In this document: in pieces, positions 1 to 8,459 of the stretch
How the letters are laid out: each line of letters opens with the position of its first letter
Numbering within the stretch: position 1 is the stretch's first letter
From: JAODBQ01 sp047602055
GTDB lineage: Bacteria; Actinomycetota; Acidimicrobiia; Acidimicrobiales; Ilumatobacteraceae
Assembly: GCA_047602055.1 (NCBI GenBank)
Contig: JASGIG010000001.1
Span: forward strand, 4,402,001 to 4,466,000
Direction: 5' to 3'
Length of the DNA: 64,000 nt
Made by a program: the position numbers and the translations under genes
Notes under the pieces: model-generated
Seen by the model: the letters and a program-made list of their open reading frames with translations, nothing else
The model's database searches: none
What the model was told of the DNA's origin: nothing

Positions 1-254
1 ACCTTCATGCGCAACGACAGGGCGACGCCGAGCGCGGTCATCGTGATCGGGATCGCCCGCAGCGCCGTGCCCTCGAGGCCCCGTTGGGAGCCGAACACGG
101 CGTCGAGCGCCTGGCGGGTGAGGGTGACCGGGTTGCGCCCGCTGGCCAGCAGCAACAGCGCGACGACGAGCAGCGCCCCGCCGGCACCGAGCAGGCGGCA
201 CCACAGACCGGCGCGCGCGGAGATGTCGAGCCGCCGTTCGAGACGCAGCTGCAT
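1..254 (-). CDS. ABC transporter permease, BMP-type nucleoside/sugar importer (partial, 5' part only)
   Basis: The gene runs off the left edge of the window, so only its first 84 codons are visible. The start ATG overlaps the stop of the upstream ATPase gene as ATGA, which implies translational coupling. The product begins MQLRLERRLD, then a hydrophobic stretch (GAGGALLVVALLLL), then TALRAIPITMTALGVALSLRMK. The last segment is typical of the N-terminal region of the BPD_transp_2 permeases that pair with BMP lipoproteins (YufP-like). Its role is inferred as the membrane channel for a nucleoside or related solute. The substrate cannot be read from this fragment. Confidence 0.75.
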   Translation of the reverse strand, partial: MQLRLERRLDISARAGLWCRLLGAGGALLVVALLLLASGRNPVTLTRQALDAVFGSQRGLEGTALRAIPITMTALGVALSLRMK

Positions 255-1807
255 CATCGCCCGCCACCCGTCGCCTCGGCATGCCCGCCCATCAGCAGAC
301 CGAGACGCTCGCGGTCGGCCTCGCCCGCGTCGACGACAGCAACCACGCGGCCTTCGTACATCACCGCCACCCGGTCGCTCATCAGCAGCACCTCGTCGAG
401 GTCGTCGGAGATGAACAGCACCGCGCACCCTGCGTCGCGGCGCTCGACGATCGAGGCCTGCACCTCCTGGGTGGCGTTGACGTCGAGCCCGCGGGTGGGG
501 TGGGCGGCAACGAGCAACCGCCTTGCCACCAGCGCCTCGCGCCTGGCGACCAGGCGCTGCTGGTTGCCACCGGACATCTGCCCGGCGGTCGCCTGCAGGG
601 AGCGGGTCTGCACCCGGCCGGCGGCCACCAGGCTGCCGGCGAAGTCGAGCACGCGCTGGCGGCGCAACGTCAGGCGCGCCGACAGCTCCGGCTGCCAGTA
701 GCTGCGCAGCACCGCGTTGTCGACCACCGATGCCGACGCGACCATGCCCACGCCGATGCGGTCCTCGGGCATGTGGCCGACACCACGGTCGGTGATCTGC
801 CGCACCGTCGTGCCGCTCAGCGCGACCCCGTCGAGCAGCACCCGCCCGCTGTCGACCGGGCGCAACCCGGTCACGACCTGGGCCAGCTCCGACTGGCCGT
901 TGCCGGACACGCCGGCGATGCCGACGATCTCGCCGGACCGAACGGTGAGATCGACGCCATCGAGGGCCAGGACGCCGCGCTCGTTGCGGACCGAGACCCC
1001 TTCGAGCACCAGCGCCGGGCTGCCCGACACCTCACGGTGCTCGACACCCATCGTCCGCTCCTCGCCGGTCATCAATCGGGCCAGCTCGCGAGCGGTCGCC
1101 CCGGCGGCCGGCCGTGTGGCCTCGCGGCGTCCGTGGCGCAGCACGGTGATCTGATCCGACACCTCCAGCACCTCGTTCAGCTTGTGAGTGATGAACACCA
1201 CCGAGCGGCCGCCACCGACGAGACCACGCATCACCCCGAACAGCTCGCGGGCCTCCTGGGCGGTGAGCACCGCCGTCGGCTCGTCGAGGATCAGCAGGCG
1301 GGCGCCGCGTGCCAGCACGCGCAGGATCTCGACCCGCTGCTGCTCGCCGACCGACAGCTGCGACACCGTCGCCCGTGGATCGACACGCAGGCCGAGCTCC
1401 TCCATCAGCGCAGCCGTCCGCTCGACGAGCACACCCTTGCCGGTGAGCCACGGCGTCTGCGCCCACCCGAGATGGACGTTCTCGGCGACCGTCATCGTCG
1501 GTACCAGCCGGAAGTGCTGGTGCACCATCCCGACACCCGCGTCGATCGCCTGGGCCGGCGTGCGGAAGTCGCAGGGAGCGCCGGCGACGGCGAGCTCGCC
1601 GGCGTCGGCGCGGTAGATGCCCGACAGGATGTTGGACAGCGTCGTCTTGCCGGCGCCGTTCTCGCCGAGCAGGGCGTGCACCTCGCCGGCGGCGACGTCG
1701 AGGTCGACGCGGTCGAGCGCCGCGGAACCGCCGAACCACTTGGAGATCCCGCGCGCCGCCACCGCGGGCACGCCGGACGCGGTGGCGGCAATGGGATCGG
1801 TGGCCAT
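254..1807 (-). CDS. ABC transporter ATP-binding protein, duplicated domains (BMP/nucleoside importer)
   Basis: This 517-residue protein carries two ABC cassettes, as in the YufO/RnsB family that energises BMP-dependent nucleoside or simple-sugar import. The first cassette has Walker A GENGAGKTT near residue 45, signature LSVGEQQR and Walker B LLILDEPTA. The second has a degenerate Walker A (GIAGVSGNGQSE), a good signature (MSGGNQQR) and HPTRGLD. A degenerate second site is usual in this family. The start was placed at MATDPIAATAS, 14 bases after the lipoprotein stop; the open frame extends further upstream but overlaps the lipoprotein gene. The gene lies between the binding lipoprotein and the permease in one operon. 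Substrate is inferred only. Confidence 0.88.
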   Translation of the reverse strand: MATDPIAATASGVPAVAARGISKWFGGSAALDRVDLDVAAGEVHALLGENGAGKTTLSNILSGIYRADAGELAVAGAPCDFRTPAQAIDAGVGMVHQHFRLVPTMTVAENVHLGWAQTPWLTGKGVLVERTAALMEELGLRVDPRATVSQLSVGEQQRVEILRVLARGARLLILDEPTAVLTAQEARELFGVMRGLVGGGRSVVFITHKLNEVLEVSDQITVLRHGRREATRPAAGATARELARLMTGEERTMGVEHREVSGSPALVLEGVSVRNERGVLALDGVDLTVRSGEIVGIAGVSGNGQSELAQVVTGLRPVDSGRVLLDGVALSGTTVRQITDRGVGHMPEDRIGVGMVASASVVDNAVLRSYWQPELSARLTLRRQRVLDFAGSLVAAGRVQTRSLQATAGQMSGGNQQRLVARREALVARRLLVAAHPTRGLDVNATQEVQASIVERRDAGCAVLFISDDLDEVLLMSDRVAVMYEGRVVAVVDAGEADRERLGLLMGGHAEATGGGR

Positions 1808-1821
1808 CGGCGGAGCGGGGC

Positions 1822-3078
1822 TCAGATCCCGGAGACGCCCTCGACGGCGAAGTCGACCGAGTAGGCGCCGAGCGAGTCGATCGTCTTCCCAGCGGCGAGG
1901 ACCTCCGTGCCGCTCGTGTCCTTCAGCGGGCCCGTGTACACGCTCAGCTCGCCGGAGGCGAGCTTGGTGGCCACCTCGGCCACCTTGGTCTGGACGTCCT
2001 GGGGAACCTCGGCGCCCCACGCCCCGAGCGGGGTGTCGAGCAGCACGACCTCGCTCGGTGCCGTCCACGTGCCACCGAGCACGGCCTGGCACTGCTCGAT
2101 GTAGAACGGCCCGAACGCCGACAGGTCGTAGTTGGTCACGTACTTGGTCGGCGCGGCCTCGCGGAAGTCCAGGTTCCAGTACGCGGCCCACACACCCGCC
2201 TTCTCGGCCAGCTGCAGGAACGTCGGCTCGTCCATCACCCCGAACAGCAGCTCGACGCCGTTGCTGAGCAGCGCATCGGCAGCCTGGGCGGCCTTCTGCG
2301 GGTCGAAGAAGGTGCTCACGAGCACGGTCTCGACGGTGGCGGCCGGGTTGACCGACCGCGCCCCGAGCAGCAGGCCGTTGACGTCGTTGAACGTCGTCGC
2401 CGTCGGGAACGCGCCGATGTAGCCGATCCGCCCGCTCTTGGTCAGCAACGCTGCGGCGACGCCGAGCTGATATGCGGCCGTCTCGTGGGCGAGGTAGTAG
2501 CCGAACAGGTTGTCGGTGAACGCGTGACCGTTCGCCTCGACGAACTTGGTCTCCGGGTGCGCTGCGGCCACGTCGCTGAGCAGTGCCGCGTACTCGGTGT
2601 TGGCGAAGATGACGTCGTTGCCGTCGGTGGCGAGCTGTTCGAACAGCTGCGTGGTCGACGCGTCGAAGCCGATGTTCGGTGTGAACGCCGACTCCATCTT
2701 GTCGCCCAGCGCGGCCTGCGCGGCCTGACGGCCTCGCTCGTGCTCCTGCGTCCAGCCGTTGTCGTCAGGGGGACCGATGTACACCCAGTGCGCCTTGATC
2801 GAGCCCTTCGCCGCCCCACCACCGGTGGCCGCGCTCGTGCCCGCCGCAGCGGTGCCGGCTGTCGTCGCCGCGCCGCCGGCGGCCGTCGTCGCGCCGCCCG
2901 CGGTGGTGCCGCCTGTCGTCGAGGACGAGCCCGTGCTGTCGCTGCCACACGCCGAGGCGAGCCCGCCGAGCGCAAGGCCACCGAGGCCGAACGCCCCGAG
3001 GCGCAGCGCGTTCCGGCGGCTCAACGGCCCGCCGATGCCGCCCGGCAGGTGCAGGCCTGATCGCTCGTCCTTGTTCAT
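1822..3078 (-). CDS. BMP family substrate-binding lipoprotein
   Basis: The 418-residue product is the solute-binding component of the operon. Its N-terminus has a twin-arginine motif (LSRRNALRLG), a hydrophobic core and a lipobox (LASAC), which suggests Tat export followed by lipid anchoring. A low-complexity Ser/Thr/Gly/Ala linker of about 50 residues follows. The BMP domain then runs from about residue 90 (WVYIGPPDDNGWTQEHERG) to the end, with FGYYLAHETAAYQLGVAAAL typical of the family. The start ATG is chosen because AGGGGAGA lies just upstream. BMP proteins bind nucleosides, autoinducer-like or other small molecules, and the ligand here is unknown. Confidence 0.88.
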   Translation of the reverse strand: MNKDERSGLHLPGGIGGPLSRRNALRLGAFGLGGLALGGLASACGSDSTGSSSTTGGTTAGGATTAAGGAATTAGTAAAGTSAATGGGAAKGSIKAHWVYIGPPDDNGWTQEHERGRQAAQAALGDKMESAFTPNIGFDASTTQLFEQLATDGNDVIFANTEYAALLSDVAAAHPETKFVEANGHAFTDNLFGYYLAHETAAYQLGVAAALLTKSGRIGYIGAFPTATTFNDVNGLLLGARSVNPAATVETVLVSTFFDPQKAAQAADALLSNGVELLFGVMDEPTFLQLAEKAGVWAAYWNLDFREAAPTKYVTNYDLSAFGPFYIEQCQAVLGGTWTAPSEVVLLDTPLGAWGAEVPQDVQTKVAEVATKLASGELSVYTGPLKDTSGTEVLAAGKTIDSLGAYSVDFAVEGVSGI

Positions 3079-3215
3079 GCTCTCTCCCCTTGTCCTTGAT
3101 CGTCGATGTCGGCGCCGGGGATGGATACCACGGGCATCCGAAGGCCTGGCCCAACGAAATCGAGCGTTCACGAAACCGACGCAGGCCGCTCACACAGCGC
3201 TGGTGGGCTGTACCG

Positions 3216-4421
3216 ATGACGGTCCGTCCGGCGACTTCGCCTGCCCCGAAACCGATCCTGAACGCGGGTTCCGACGAGTTCCTGGACGATCCGCACCCCG
3301 TCTTCGATCGCCTGCGCGGCGAGCACCCGGTGGTCACCGACGCGATCGGATGGTCGACGCTCGACTACGCGACGTCGGCGCAGGCGTTCGCCGACCGCGC
3401 CCTGACGCCCGGGATCGATCCCCTGCTCGAGACCCTCGGCATCGAGCCGCTGTGGGGCGAGCATGACCGGACGCTGACCGACTCGGAGGGCGACGTCCAC
3501 CGGCGGCTGCGCCGGGTCGTGTCACCGTGGTTCTCCAACCGGCGCATCGAGGAGCTGCGCACCCGCGTCGCCGCGCTGGCCGACGAGCTGGTCGCCGACG
3601 CGGCCCCCGACGAGCCGTTCGACGTGATGGCCGACCTTGCCGACGTCGTCCCGTCACGCCTGTTCTGCTGGATGGTCGGCGCTCCGGAGAGCGATGCGGC
3701 GCACCTCGCCGCGCTGTCGAAGACGTTGCTGTCGGTGTTCACCGCCACCGCGGAGATGGTCGAGCCGGTCCGCGACGCCAAGCGCGAGATGGCCGCGCTG
3801 ACCCGTGAGCTGATCGCCGCCCGCCGCCGCCAGCCCGGCGACGACATCGTGTCGATGATGCTCGCCGCGGTCGACGCCGGCGACCTCGACGACGAGGACC
3901 TGTTCTTCCTCGTCGAGGAGCTCCTCAGCGCGTCGGTCGACAACACCGCCAACACCACCGGCCTCGCGGTGTGGACGCTGCTGCAGCACCCCGACGTGTA
4001 CCGCCGCGTCGGCGACGACCCGGCCATGATCGCCCCCGCCGCCGAGGAGTGCGGCCGCTACGAGCCGGCGATCCGCCACACCATCAAGTTCGCCCTCGCC
4101 GACACCAACATCGGCGGCGTCGACATCCCGGCCGGTGGCTTCGTCACGATCCGGATCGCCGCCGCCCACCGAGATCCCGCCGTGTTCGCCGACCCGCACC
4201 GGTTCGACGTCGACCGGGACTGGCCCAAGCAGCAGCTGGCGTTCGGGCTCGGCCGGCACTTCTGCCTCGGTGCGGCGCTCGGGCGCATGGAGATCGCCGA
4301 GATGGTCCGCGCCCTGGCCGCCGACCGCCCGCGCGCCGAGATCGGCGAGCATGTCGAGATGAGCAAGAACGCCGCCGGCATCGTCCACCGCCTTGAGATC
4401 CTCCCAGGAGCGCCACGGTGA
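3216..4421 (+). CDS. cytochrome P450
   Basis: The 401-residue protein has the heme-binding loop FGLGRHFCLGAALGR with the proximal cysteine near residue 350. The K-helix ExxR is read as ECGR, and an I-helix region lies near residue 245. The usual I-helix AGxDTT appears as SASVDNTAN, so the glycine and one threonine are replaced, which may alter oxygen activation. The ATG at MTVRPATSPAPKP was chosen over an upstream in-frame start because the P450 fold begins there and the earlier codons fall in the promoter region shared with the BMP operon. The last codons overlap the next gene (GTGA). Substrate and redox partner are not evident. Confidence 0.9.
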   Translation: MTVRPATSPAPKPILNAGSDEFLDDPHPVFDRLRGEHPVVTDAIGWSTLDYATSAQAFADRALTPGIDPLLETLGIEPLWGEHDRTLTDSEGDVHRRLRRVVSPWFSNRRIEELRTRVAALADELVADAAPDEPFDVMADLADVVPSRLFCWMVGAPESDAAHLAALSKTLLSVFTATAEMVEPVRDAKREMAALTRELIAARRRQPGDDIVSMMLAAVDAGDLDDEDLFFLVEELLSASVDNTANTTGLAVWTLLQHPDVYRRVGDDPAMIAPAAEECGRYEPAIRHTIKFALADTNIGGVDIPAGGFVTIRIAAAHRDPAVFADPHRFDVDRDWPKQQLAFGLGRHFCLGAALGRMEIAEMVRALAADRPRAEIGEHVEMSKNAAGIVHRLEILPGAPR

Positions 4422-5086
4422 GCGAGCGAACCGACATCACGATGAGCGAGCCATCGAACGCCACCGAGACGCCCGCCATCGACTCGCCCGCCGCCGGGTG
4501 GGAGCGCCCGATCCCCCACTGGTCGACCGACCCGTTCGCCGGCCGGACGACGCTGCACGGCCTGGCCAGCGACGAGGTGCGCTCGTCGATCCACAAGTAC
4601 GTGCGCCTCGGCGACGCCGAGCAGGCGATCCTCGCCGCGCTGGAGATGGCCCGCACCGACGCCGAGCACGAGGCGGAGATGTGGCGGCGCCTCCAGGTCC
4701 TCGCCGCCGAGGACGTCGGCATGGGCGCTCCGGAGTCGATCACGATCGTCAAGGCACTGCACGACAGCGCCGACGACACGCCGCCAGGCTCCTACGACCG
4801 GCTGGTCTTCGCCGCCCAGGCGGCTGGCTACCTGGCGCGCACCGTGAAGGATCCGATCAACGGCGAGCTGATGCAGCTGGCCCTGCACCGCGACCTCGCC
4901 CCGGCGATCCCCGACGCCGCGCTGTGCGTCCACACCCGCCGCGGCCAGGAGATGGGCAGGACGATGTACGACTGGTTCGCCACCGGCACGACCATCCGCC
5001 CCGAGGTCGCCGGGCGTGACGTCGGCCCGCGTGACGAGCTGCTGGCGATGTACCTGGAGCTGGACCCGCCGCAGCCACCCGGCTGA
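4418..5086 (+). CDS. RarA/MgsA C-terminal-domain-like protein
   Basis: The 222-residue product lacks an ATPase domain but resembles the C-terminal region of the replication-associated recombination protein RarA (MgsA). Two segments show this: SSIHKYVRLGDAEQAILAAL followed by a helix ending in VLAAEDVGMG, where RarA proteins have a similar region ending in SEDVG. A later segment (YDRLVFAAQAAGYLARTVKDP) is also helical. The GTG start overlaps the P450 stop and has AGGAG seven bases upstream; an ATG eight codons in is an alternative. Tight coupling to a P450 is unexpected for a DNA-processing domain. The function here is therefore unknown, and only the family resemblance is claimed. Confidence 0.65.
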   Translation: MSERTDITMSEPSNATETPAIDSPAAGWERPIPHWSTDPFAGRTTLHGLASDEVRSSIHKYVRLGDAEQAILAALEMARTDAEHEAEMWRRLQVLAAEDVGMGAPESITIVKALHDSADDTPPGSYDRLVFAAQAAGYLARTVKDPINGELMQLALHRDLAPAIPDAALCVHTRRGQEMGRTMYDWFATGTTIRPEVAGRDVGPRDELLAMYLELDPPQPPG

Positions 5087-5116
5087 ACGGGCCCCGCTGG
5101 TCGGCGCCGCCGTCCG

Positions 5117-7969
5117 TCAGCTGCAGCCGCTGGTGTTGCCGCAGCTCGGGCAGGCGTGGCACGAGCCGGCCGGGACCATCTGGACGCCGCACTGCATGCA
5201 GATCGGTGCGTCGTGGTGGCGGACCGTGCGCTGCTCGGGCCCGGCGACGCCGGGCCGGGGCAGCCCGGACGGGTTCGTCAGCTCGTTGTTCGGCGCCGGC
5301 GGGGCGACACCGAGGTCGAGCTGCAGGGCCAGGTCGCCAGCCGACGGGATCGACTTCGGGTCGGTGGCCATCTCGGTGCCGGAGTACGACGCCAGCACGC
5401 TCTCCTCGACGCCCGGCAGCGTCGGCTGCAGGCGCTCCCCCACCGAGAAGATGCCCAGCTCGGCGCGCTCGTCGTACGCCAGGTACTCGAGCGCCAGGCG
5501 GCGGAACAGGTAGTCGACGATCGACGAGGCGAAGCGCAGATCCGGGTCGTCGGTCATCCCGGCCGGCTCGAAGCGCATGTTGGTGAACGCCTCGACGAAC
5601 GCCCGCAGCGGCACGCCGTACTGCAGGCCGTAGCTGATGCTCTTGGCCAGTGCGTCCATGATCCCGGCGAGCGTCGAGCCCTGCTTCGACACCGTGAGGA
5701 AGATCTCGCCGGGCTGGCCGTCGTCGTACTCGCCGATGGTCGCGAAGCCCTTGCAGTCGGCGACGCGGAACTCGAACGTCCGACCGCGCCGGCTGCGCGG
5801 CAGCTTGCGGCGCACGGGCTGGTTGACAACCCGCTCGACGATCCGCTCGACGACAGCGGTGGCCTCGGCCGCGGCAGGCTCCTTCTTCGCCGCCGACAGC
5901 GGCTGGCCGACCTTGCAGTTGTCGCGGTAGATCGCCACCGCCTTGAGCCCGAGCTCCCACGACAGCAGGTGCAGGGCCTCGACGTCGTCGACGGTGACGT
6001 CCTCGGGCATGTTCACCGTCTTGCTGATGGCCCCGCTGATGAACGGCTGGACCGCGCCCATCATCCGCACGTGGCCCTCGTGGTGGATGGTGTTGTCCCC
6101 CATGCTGCAGGCGAACACGGCGAGGTGCTCGGGGGCGAGGTGCGGGGCGCCGAGCACGCTCTTCTCGGCGTCGATGTAGGCGACGATCTCGTCGACCTGC
6201 TGGGCGCTGTAGCCCAGGCGGCGCAAGGCCCGCGGGATCGTCTGGTTGACGATCGTCATGTTCCCGCCGCCGACGAGCTTCTTGAGCTTGACGAGGCCGA
6301 GGTCCGGCTCGATGCCGGTGGTGTCGCAGTCGAGCAGGAACGAGATCGTCCCGGTCGGGGCCAGCACGGTGGCCTGACTGTTGCGCACCCCGTGCTCCTC
6401 GCCGTCGCGCACCGCGGCGTCCCACGCTTCGAGCCCGGCGGCGAGCAGCTCGGCGGGCACCACGCCGGCACCGTCGATCGCGTACCCCGCGTCACGGTGC
6501 ATCCGCAGCACCTCGAGCATGTGCCCCTCGTTCTCGGCGAACCCGGCGAACGGCCCCATCCGGCTGGCGGTGCGGGCGCTGGTGGCGTAGGCGTGCCCGG
6601 TCATCAGCGACGTGATCGATGCCGCCCACGCCCGCCCCTCCGGCGAGTCGTACGGCAGCCCGAGCGCCATCAGTAGCGCCCCGAGGTTGGCGTAGCCGAG
6701 CCCGAGCTGGCGGAACGCCCGGGTGGTCTCGGCGATCTTCTCCGTCGGGTAGTCGGCTCGCCCGACGAGGATCTCCTGGGCGGTGAAGACGACCTCGACG
6801 GTGTGCCGGAACCCCTCGACGTCGAAGCGGCCGTCGTCGCCGAGGAACTTGAGCAGGTTGATCGACGCCAGGTTGCACGCCGAGTTGTCCAGCGACATGT
6901 ACTCCGAACATGGGTTGGAGCCGTTGATCCGGCCAGTGGCCGCGGCGGTGTGCCAGCGGTTGATCGTCGAGTCGAACTGCAGGCCGGGGTCGGCGCACTC
7001 CCAGGCGGCCTGGCCGATGTCGTGCCACAGGTCGCGGGCGCGCATGGTGCGGATCGGCGAACCGTCGGTGACGGCGTAGAGGGTCCAGTCGTCGTCGGCG
7101 AGGACGGCTTGCATGAACTCGTCGGTGACCCGGACCGAGTTGTTGGCGTTCTGGTACTGGACGCTGAAGCTGTCGGCGCCGTCGAGATCCATGTCGAAGC
7201 CGGCGTCGCGCAGCACCCGGGCCTTGCGCTCCTCACGGGCCTTGCACCACACGAACTCCTCGATGTCGGGGTGGTCGGCGTCGAGGATGACCATCTTGGC
7301 GGCGCGGCGGGTCTTGCCGCCCGACTTGATCGTGCCGGCGGAGGCGTCGGCACCGCGCATGAAGCTGACCGGACCGCTGGCCGTGCCACCGCCGTTGAGG
7401 TGCTCGGCGCTGGAGCGGATCGTCGACAGGTTGATCCCGGCGCCGGAGCCGCCCTTGAAGATGATCCCCTCCTCCCGGTACCAGTTGAGGATCCCGGCCA
7501 TCGTGTCCTCGACGGCGAGGATGAAGCAGGCGCTGGCCTGCTGCGGCACGCCGGGGACACCGATGTTGAACCACACCGGGCTGTTGAACGCGGCCCGCTG
7601 GGTGACGAGGATCGCCTTCAGCTCGTCACGGAACGCTTCGGCCTCGTCGTCGTCGGCGAAGTACCCGCCGTCGGCGCCCCACGCGGCGATCGTGTCGGCG
7701 ACCCGGTCGATCACCTGGCGCAGCGACGACTCCCGGCCGGGCGTCCCGAGGTGGCCGCGGAAGTACTTCTGGGCCGTGATGTTCGTGGCGTTCTGCGACC
7801 AGGTGACCGGGAACTCGACCGCCTGCTGCTCGAACGCGACCGTGCCGTCCTTCCAGTTGTCGATCCGGGCGTCACGGCGCTCCCAGGCCAGTTGCGCGTA
7901 CGGGTGGGTGCCCGGCGCCGTGAAGTGCCGGCGGATGCCGATGGCGAGCCGATCGGGTGCGACGGACAT
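5117..7969 (-). CDS. nrdJ: vitamin B12-dependent (class II) ribonucleoside-diphosphate reductase
   Basis: This 950-residue enzyme reduces ribonucleotides to deoxyribonucleotides using adenosylcobalamin as radical source. Family features include AFNSPVWFNIG near residue 125, GGSGAGINLS, the NPCSEYMSLDNSACNLASINL core with its redox cysteine, and the barrel segment APTGTISFLLDCDTTGIEPD. A C-terminal cysteine cluster (CMQCG, CHACPSCGNTSGC) fits a swinging-arm or zinc-ribbon tail. The start at MSVAPDRLAIG is preceded by GAGGAGGAAG; an in-frame start 20 codons upstream is less likely. The regulator gene nrdR lies 1.2 kb away. Two palindromes upstream may be NrdR sites. Confidence 0.95.
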   Translation of the reverse strand: MSVAPDRLAIGIRRHFTAPGTHPYAQLAWERRDARIDNWKDGTVAFEQQAVEFPVTWSQNATNITAQKYFRGHLGTPGRESSLRQVIDRVADTIAAWGADGGYFADDDEAEAFRDELKAILVTQRAAFNSPVWFNIGVPGVPQQASACFILAVEDTMAGILNWYREEGIIFKGGSGAGINLSTIRSSAEHLNGGGTASGPVSFMRGADASAGTIKSGGKTRRAAKMVILDADHPDIEEFVWCKAREERKARVLRDAGFDMDLDGADSFSVQYQNANNSVRVTDEFMQAVLADDDWTLYAVTDGSPIRTMRARDLWHDIGQAAWECADPGLQFDSTINRWHTAAATGRINGSNPCSEYMSLDNSACNLASINLLKFLGDDGRFDVEGFRHTVEVVFTAQEILVGRADYPTEKIAETTRAFRQLGLGYANLGALLMALGLPYDSPEGRAWAASITSLMTGHAYATSARTASRMGPFAGFAENEGHMLEVLRMHRDAGYAIDGAGVVPAELLAAGLEAWDAAVRDGEEHGVRNSQATVLAPTGTISFLLDCDTTGIEPDLGLVKLKKLVGGGNMTIVNQTIPRALRRLGYSAQQVDEIVAYIDAEKSVLGAPHLAPEHLAVFACSMGDNTIHHEGHVRMMGAVQPFISGAISKTVNMPEDVTVDDVEALHLLSWELGLKAVAIYRDNCKVGQPLSAAKKEPAAAEATAVVERIVERVVNQPVRRKLPRSRRGRTFEFRVADCKGFATIGEYDDGQPGEIFLTVSKQGSTLAGIMDALAKSISYGLQYGVPLRAFVEAFTNMRFEPAGMTDDPDLRFASSIVDYLFRRLALEYLAYDERAELGIFSVGERLQPTLPGVEESVLASYSGTEMATDPKSIPSAGDLALQLDLGVAPPAPNNELTNPSGLPRPGVAGPEQRTVRHHDAPICMQCGVQMVPAGSCHACPSCGNTSGCS

Positions 7970-8028
7970 ATGGGCTTCCTCCTCTTTGACCACCACATCT
8001 GGCGGCCCGCGGCGTTCGGCCGCGCTCA

Positions 8029-8084
8029 AATCTACAAGATGTTGAATGGCTGAATCACACCGGAGTAGTTACACCGATGTGTGA
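8029..8084 (-). promoter_or_regulatory. candidate nrdJ operator region (two palindromes)
   Basis: Two short palindromes lie about 60 to 115 bases upstream of the nrdJ start. One, at 8032-8044, reads CTACAAGATGTTG, with symmetric C, ACA/TGT and G positions. The other, at 8071-8082, is ACAC-CGAT-GTGT. NrdR boxes are known as paired ACAC...GTGT palindromes, and NrdR is encoded nearby, so NrdR control is plausible. The spacing and core do not match the canonical 16-base box exactly, so the assignment is tentative. Confidence 0.35.
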
Positions 8085-8111
8085 CAGCACCCGCCGGGGC
8101 GTTGTTCGAAC

Positions 8112-8254
8112 GGATCGCGGGCGGTGCTCGTCACGGCGCAGGGTCGCAGGTCAGGGCTACTCCAGCCCGCAGCGGCCGCCACCGCAAGGTCCTGCCTCGC
8201 CGTGCTCCACTGCCCATCCGCGCCCCGCGCCGTGACGAGCACCGCACGCAATCC
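8112..8254. repeat. long inverted repeat (28-base arms) in the nrdJ/RibD-like intergenic region
   Basis: The arms 8112-8139 and 8227-8254 are reverse complements with three mismatches, and the inner 19 bases (8121-8139 with 8227-8245) match perfectly. They enclose an 87-base GC-rich loop. No convincing gene lies between 7970 and 8459. If transcribed, this would make one very stable stem. It could be a structured RNA, a remnant of a small mobile element, or a terminator-like barrier between the divergently transcribed genes. Confidence 0.7.
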
Positions 8255-8306
8255 ACGGTCGGCCACCCTAAGCGGACCCGGCTGTGGGCAGGAAGAGGCA
8301 CAACCC

Positions 8307-8394
8307 TGTGGATTCATGGTGAATTCGCGGCCAACGCCTCGGGACGACCGGTGACACCGCGGCGACCACGCAGGGCGTCGTCCACATGTCCACA
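8307..8394. other. cluster of DnaA-box-like 9-mers
   Basis: Two overlapping near-consensus 9-mers, TCGTCCACA (8378-8386) and ATGTCCACA (8386-8394), each match the actinobacterial DnaA box TTGTCCACA at 8 of 9 positions by eye. A weaker inverted one (TGTGGATTC) lies at 8307-8315. They sit between nrdJ and the RibD-like gene. This could be a DnaA binding site linked to nrd expression, or chance; there is no origin-type gene context. Confidence 0.3.
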
Positions 8395-8459
8395 GGGCTC
8401 GACGCCGCTTCGGACGGCGCGAAGCGTGTCCCCACGGCCCGACGTGCCAACATCGCGGC

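Noticed and set aside
8069..8317. 82-codon minus-strand frame in the nrdJ intergenic region
   Set aside because: It runs through the inverted repeat and has no ribosome site or recognisable sequence.
7970..8459. Cobalamin riboswitch upstream of nrdJ
   Set aside because: A B12 riboswitch is plausible for some nrd genes, but I see no B12-box sequence on the nrdJ strand; the long inverted repeat does not match that fold.
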